From positions 1 through 8,319 of the forward strand of contig CAMJPH010000088.1 in NCBI GenBank assembly GCA_946407715.1: a DNA stretch of 8,319 nt, written 5' to 3'. The position numbers were made by a program, and so were the translations under genes. The notes beneath the pieces are model-generated. The model did no database searches. It was given only the letters and a program-made list of their open reading frames with translations, and had not been told where the DNA came from. This stretch comes from an uncultured Bacteroidales bacterium. GTDB taxonomy: Bacteria; Bacteroidota; Bacteroidia; Bacteroidales; WCHB1-69. Each line of letters opens with the position of its first letter. Position 1 is the stretch's first letter. Shown piece after piece: positions 6,322 through 8,319 of this stretch.

Positions 6322-7527
6322 TCAGAAAATATTTATTCTCCGTAACAACGCTTTCAGTGCTTCTGCGTGCTGTCCGACTACGATAACATGGTGATTTCCA
6401 ATAGGATTCGTCAAAAAATATTCGGTATCGGACGGTTTGGCGAGACGCACCACTAACTGCGTGCGGCAGAGATCCGGCTTTGTCTGACAGCGAACCAGCT
6501 TTCCTTCCGCGACGAACGCTCGTGACAAATCGCCCGAAACTTTGCAAATCGTGACAGGACCTTCCGGCACGAAGCCGCGGATGCCGACCCCGATTCCCGA
6601 TTCGAAATGCGTGTCCAGTTCGTAACGCTGAACCATATCGAAGGGTATGGTGCAGTGGGCGAAGAGGATTTCGCCCGTTTCGGGATGGATGCTGGCGGGG
6701 TTCGCTTGGAAAGAGGAACTGCCGGTCAGGGCGCGGAGCAGCATCATAGTCAGCATAGTGGGAACATCGCCCTCGCAACCTGCAATATAACCCTCCGCGT
6801 TCAGCTTCGCCAACGCACAGCAGCCGGTATTGTGGACAGCATCCAACAAATCGAAACAACGGATTGTAAAACCCTGTAAGTCATGTTTTTGAACTACGAT
6901 TTTCAATGCCTCATAGATACGACAGGCATCGGGAAGCGCCTCTTTGACCGTTGGCATATCGCTATGCTCTGTTGGCGAGGATTCAGGGGTTGCGGCCAGC
7001 GTGTCCAGCAGTTCGCTCATGGGAATATCTAACAGTTCAATGCCCAGTTTCTGTCGGACGCACTCCGTATCCACTTGGCTGGCAATGAGCCAGTCGGAAG
7101 GTTTCCCGATGACCCCTAATCGGCTTTGGTGCAACCGCTTGACCGCCGATTCCACCTGGCACAGCAATTGGATGCGCGAGGCGATGTATTCGGGATTGCC
7201 GTGCAGTATCTCACCTTGTTTCCCTTGCTGTCGCAGGTAGGAGAGGATTTCTAATGAGGCTGCTAACGAGTTGCTCTTGTCGGAAGCCAGGAGATAGAAC
7301 GGAGCGTCCGATTTCCCGACCAGTGTGGGCATCATTTGCTGAAAGATGCCTTCGGTGCCGCCCGTCCGCACGAAAATCAGATTCAGATCGTGGGAGCCGT
7401 AGTCCGAGAAATCGTCGCCTTTCAGAATGTACGGAACATTCAAGGAGGTAAGAAACGCTTTGGTGAGCGTGTCCACCGCCTCTGGGTCATGCAGGGCAGA
7501 AGTGAGGGTATAGACTGCGATATTCAT
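6322..7527 (-). CDS. Short L-fucose/L-arabinose-isomerase-fold protein (COG2407-like)
   Basis: The 401-residue cytosolic protein (no signal peptide) carries motifs of the L-fucose isomerase superfamily. GYIAGCEGDVPTMLTMMLL (247-264) contains the conserved acid (E252, D254). ILFAHCTIPFDM (287-298) and THFESGIGVGIRG (306-318) follow, and PIGNHHVIVVG (375-385) supplies a likely metal-binding His. This set suggests a divalent-metal aldose-ketose isomerase or a non-catalytic relative. It is much shorter than E. coli FucI (about 590 residues), in line with the compact relatives grouped as COG2407. No sugar kinase, aldolase or transporter lies near it, so the substrate cannot be named and the usual name 'fucose isomerase' would be unsafe. 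The start at 7527 follows an A-rich leader without a recognisable promoter, 64 bp after vsr, so co-transcription with vsr is possible. A phased repeat element follows the stop. Confidence 0.75.
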   Translation of the reverse strand: MNIAVYTLTSALHDPEAVDTLTKAFLTSLNVPYILKGDDFSDYGSHDLNLIFVRTGGTEGIFQQMMPTLVGKSDAPFYLLASDKSNSLAASLEILSYLRQQGKQGEILHGNPEYIASRIQLLCQVESAVKRLHQSRLGVIGKPSDWLIASQVDTECVRQKLGIELLDIPMSELLDTLAATPESSPTEHSDMPTVKEALPDACRIYEALKIVVQKHDLQGFTIRCFDLLDAVHNTGCCALAKLNAEGYIAGCEGDVPTMLTMMLLRALTGSSSFQANPASIHPETGEILFAHCTIPFDMVQRYELDTHFESGIGVGIRGFVPEGPVTICKVSGDLSRAFVAEGKLVRCQTKPDLCRTQLVVRLAKPSDTEYFLTNPIGNHHVIVVGQHAEALKALLRRINIF

Positions 7528-7563
7528 ATTGTTTTTTTATGTTTGTTTTTTACGTTTTTCAAA

Positions 7564-7591
7564 TTTCGGGTTTCAAGTTTCAGGTTTCAGG
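7564..7591 (+). repeat. Four 7-bp tandem units, TTTCAGG type
   Basis: The units are TTTCGGG, TTTCAAG, TTTCAGG and TTTCAGG, back to back. The array ends directly at the vsr stop codon (TTA at 7592-7594 on the + strand), whose TT could be the start of a fifth unit. It fills almost half of the 64-bp gap between vsr and the isomerase-like gene. I recall similar heptamer strings between genes in Bacteroidota genomes. Confidence 0.8.
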
Positions 7592-8176
7592 TTATTCTGT
7601 TTGTTGCCCGTATTCTTCCGGTTCCTCCGCCACCATCGGCAGGCGTTCCTCTTCGATATGGATGTACGTTTTCGACCGATGGTTAAAGGTCTTGATGTAG
7701 AAGTCGTGAAGCTGGATTTCCACCTGCAACATCGTCTGTTCCAATTTCTTGGGCTTCAATTGACACTCCCAAAGCACGATCACCTGCCAGCCATTCTTAG
7801 TGAGAATCTCATAGTTCTTTTGATCCCGCTCTTGGTTGCGAAATATTTTAGAAACCCAAAAATCTTTATTTGTATTAGGAATTTTGCAGCATTTTGAACC
7901 CTTTATTTCCGGTTCCTCCCCATTCATTCTTAATTCTGCATTCTTAATTCTTAATTGAACATCGTGTCCGTGCCAGAAGCACCCGTTCACGAAAATCGCC
8001 GTCCGGTACTTGCGCATCACGATGTCGGGTTTGCCCGGCACGCCTTTCACGTTGAGACGATAGCGGTAGCCGTGTTTCCACAGCCATTGCCGGACGCGCT
8101 TCTCGGGCGTGGTGTCCTTGCTGCGGATGCGCGACATGCAATAGTGCCGCTGCTGGGGTGTCATCGTGTCGGTCAT
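7592..8176 (-). CDS. vsr: Very short patch repair endonuclease Vsr with an in-frame insertion
   Basis: Vsr nicks DNA 5' of the T in T:G mismatches left by deamination of 5-methylcytosine, starting short-patch repair. From the ATG at 8176 (194 residues) the key residues fall on the E. coli numbering as I remember it: catalytic D51 in PGKPDIV, C66 and H69/H71 in NGCFWHGH. That agreement favours this start over the TTG at 8185; the ATG at 8164 is the other option. FWVSKIFRNQERDQ and VIVLWEC (C138, equivalent to E. coli zinc ligand C117) follow. The 21-residue shift between C66 and C138 comes from an insertion at about residues 73-95 built on a 7-bp DNA repeat, within the zinc loop; C96 or C97 must replace E. 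coli C73. The tail beyond WEC is longer than in E. coli. No cytosine methyltransferase partner is in the window. It starts 30 bp after the Trk gene. Activity is uncertain because of the insertion. Confidence 0.88.
   Translation of the reverse strand: MTDTMTPQQRHYCMSRIRSKDTTPEKRVRQWLWKHGYRYRLNVKGVPGKPDIVMRKYRTAIFVNGCFWHGHDVQLRIKNAELRMNGEEPEIKGSKCCKIPNTNKDFWVSKIFRNQERDQKNYEILTKNGWQVIVLWECQLKPKKLEQTMLQVEIQLHDFYIKTFNHRSKTYIHIEEERLPMVAEEPEEYGQQTE
7922..7956 (-). repeat. Five 7-bp units (AATTAAG type) inside vsr
   Basis: Read on the - strand the units are AATTAAG, AATTAAG, AATGCAG, AATTAAG and AATGAAT, without gaps. They encode QLRIKNAELRMN, in which LR recurs after seven residues because three units make 21 bases. 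The wording matches AATTAAGAATG strings that I recall as common between genes in Bacteroidota, here inside a coding region and in frame. Confidence 0.8.
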
Positions 8177-8206
8177 GTAATCCAAATTAAAATGCCGCGA
8201 ATTTCT

Positions 8207-8319
8207 TTAACCCAGCATAATATATAAGTCAGGATACTGATGCGGGGATTCTTTCTTGTGACGTGTGAGAGCGAAGGCCATCGTCAGGGTGCCGATACGA
8301 CCGCAGTACATGTTGACAA
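8207..8319 (-). CDS. C-terminal end of a Trk/Ktr-type potassium uptake channel subunit (5' part outside window)
   Basis: On the - strand an open frame enters from the right edge and ends at TAA (8209-8207). Its 36 visible residues include NMYCGRIGTLTMAFALTRHK and end YPDLYIMLG. That is the typical tail of KtrB/TrkH-family membrane channel subunits: the last pore helix with G-R-(V/I)-G-x-L-T, then a basic stretch and a YP..(x)IxxG ending. Such subunits take up K+ together with a cytosolic TrkA/KtrA regulator, which is not in the window. The ending looks complete and normal. It is 30 bp upstream of vsr on the same strand, so vsr may be transcribed from its promoter. TrkH and KtrB cannot be told apart from this fragment. 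Confidence 0.82.
   Translation of the reverse strand, partial: VNMYCGRIGTLTMAFALTRHKKESPHQYPDLYIMLG

Noticed and set aside
6257..6859. A 200-codon open frame on the - strand inside the isomerase-like gene
   Set aside because: It overlaps the recognised isomerase-like frame on the same strand in another phase, is Arg/Ser/Cys-rich, and runs into the repeat element.
7922..7956. A CRISPR or mobile element boundary at the repeats in vsr
   Set aside because: The units are 7 bp and contiguous with no spacers. There is no transposase, terminal inverted repeat or target duplication that I can identify.
4447..8176. A combined defence island of abiE, the isomerase-like gene and vsr
   Set aside because: abiE has its own promoter and a repeat element separates it from the other genes. 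Vsr is a repair enzyme, and no methyltransferase, restriction enzyme or integrase is present, so a shared system is not supported.
8177..8185. TTG start for vsr three codons upstream
   Set aside because: The ATG at 8176 gives residue numbering that coincides with E. coli Vsr (D51, C66, H71).

Overview
The window looks like the chromosome of a member of the Bacteroidota, most probably Bacteroidales. Four things point there: a type IX secretion (Por) sorting domain ends one protein; clear Bacteroidota-type promoters (TAnnTTTG at -7) precede two transcription units; the NAD(P)-reductase/glutamate-synthase-like fusion is a type common in this group; and start codons lack strong Shine-Dalgarno sequences. 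The genus cannot be fixed from the sequence alone.

Layout. On the + strand, the window opens inside a long flavo-iron-sulfur protein (1-1817) fusing a DHODB/NfnA-like electron-transfer part to a GltD/NfnB-like part. Next comes a good promoter (1882-1914) and a secreted two-module adhesin-like protein with a type IX sorting tail (1944-3452). All remaining genes lie on the - strand and converge on it: an uncharacterised lipoprotein (3495-4412), a complete AbiE type IV toxin-antitoxin operon (toxin 4447-5253, antitoxin 5250-6065, with promoter and inverted repeats at 6100-6170), a short L-fucose-isomerase-like protein (6322-7527), a Vsr mismatch endonuclease (7592-8176), and the last 36 codons of a Trk/Ktr-type potassium channel subunit (8207-8319). 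The 256-bp gap at 6066-6321 holds the abiE control region and a phased TCTGCG inverted-repeat element. No intergenic gap exceeds 300 bases.

How the genes relate. abiEi and abiEii overlap by ATGA and form one regulated unit. The trk tail, vsr and the isomerase-like gene are co-directional with gaps of 30 and 64 bp and may be co-transcribed, but nothing else suggests a shared function. The lipoprotein follows the toxin by 34 bp and could be read through from abiE.

The most unusual observation is in vsr. A 7-bp-period AATTAAG-type repeat lies in frame inside the gene, exactly in the loop that carries zinc ligands in the E. coli enzyme, and adds a net 21 residues. A different 7-bp repeat (TTTCAGG type) abuts the stop codon of the same gene. 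I see no convincing wholly new multi-gene system. The repeat biology around vsr and the control region of abiE are the parts worth following.
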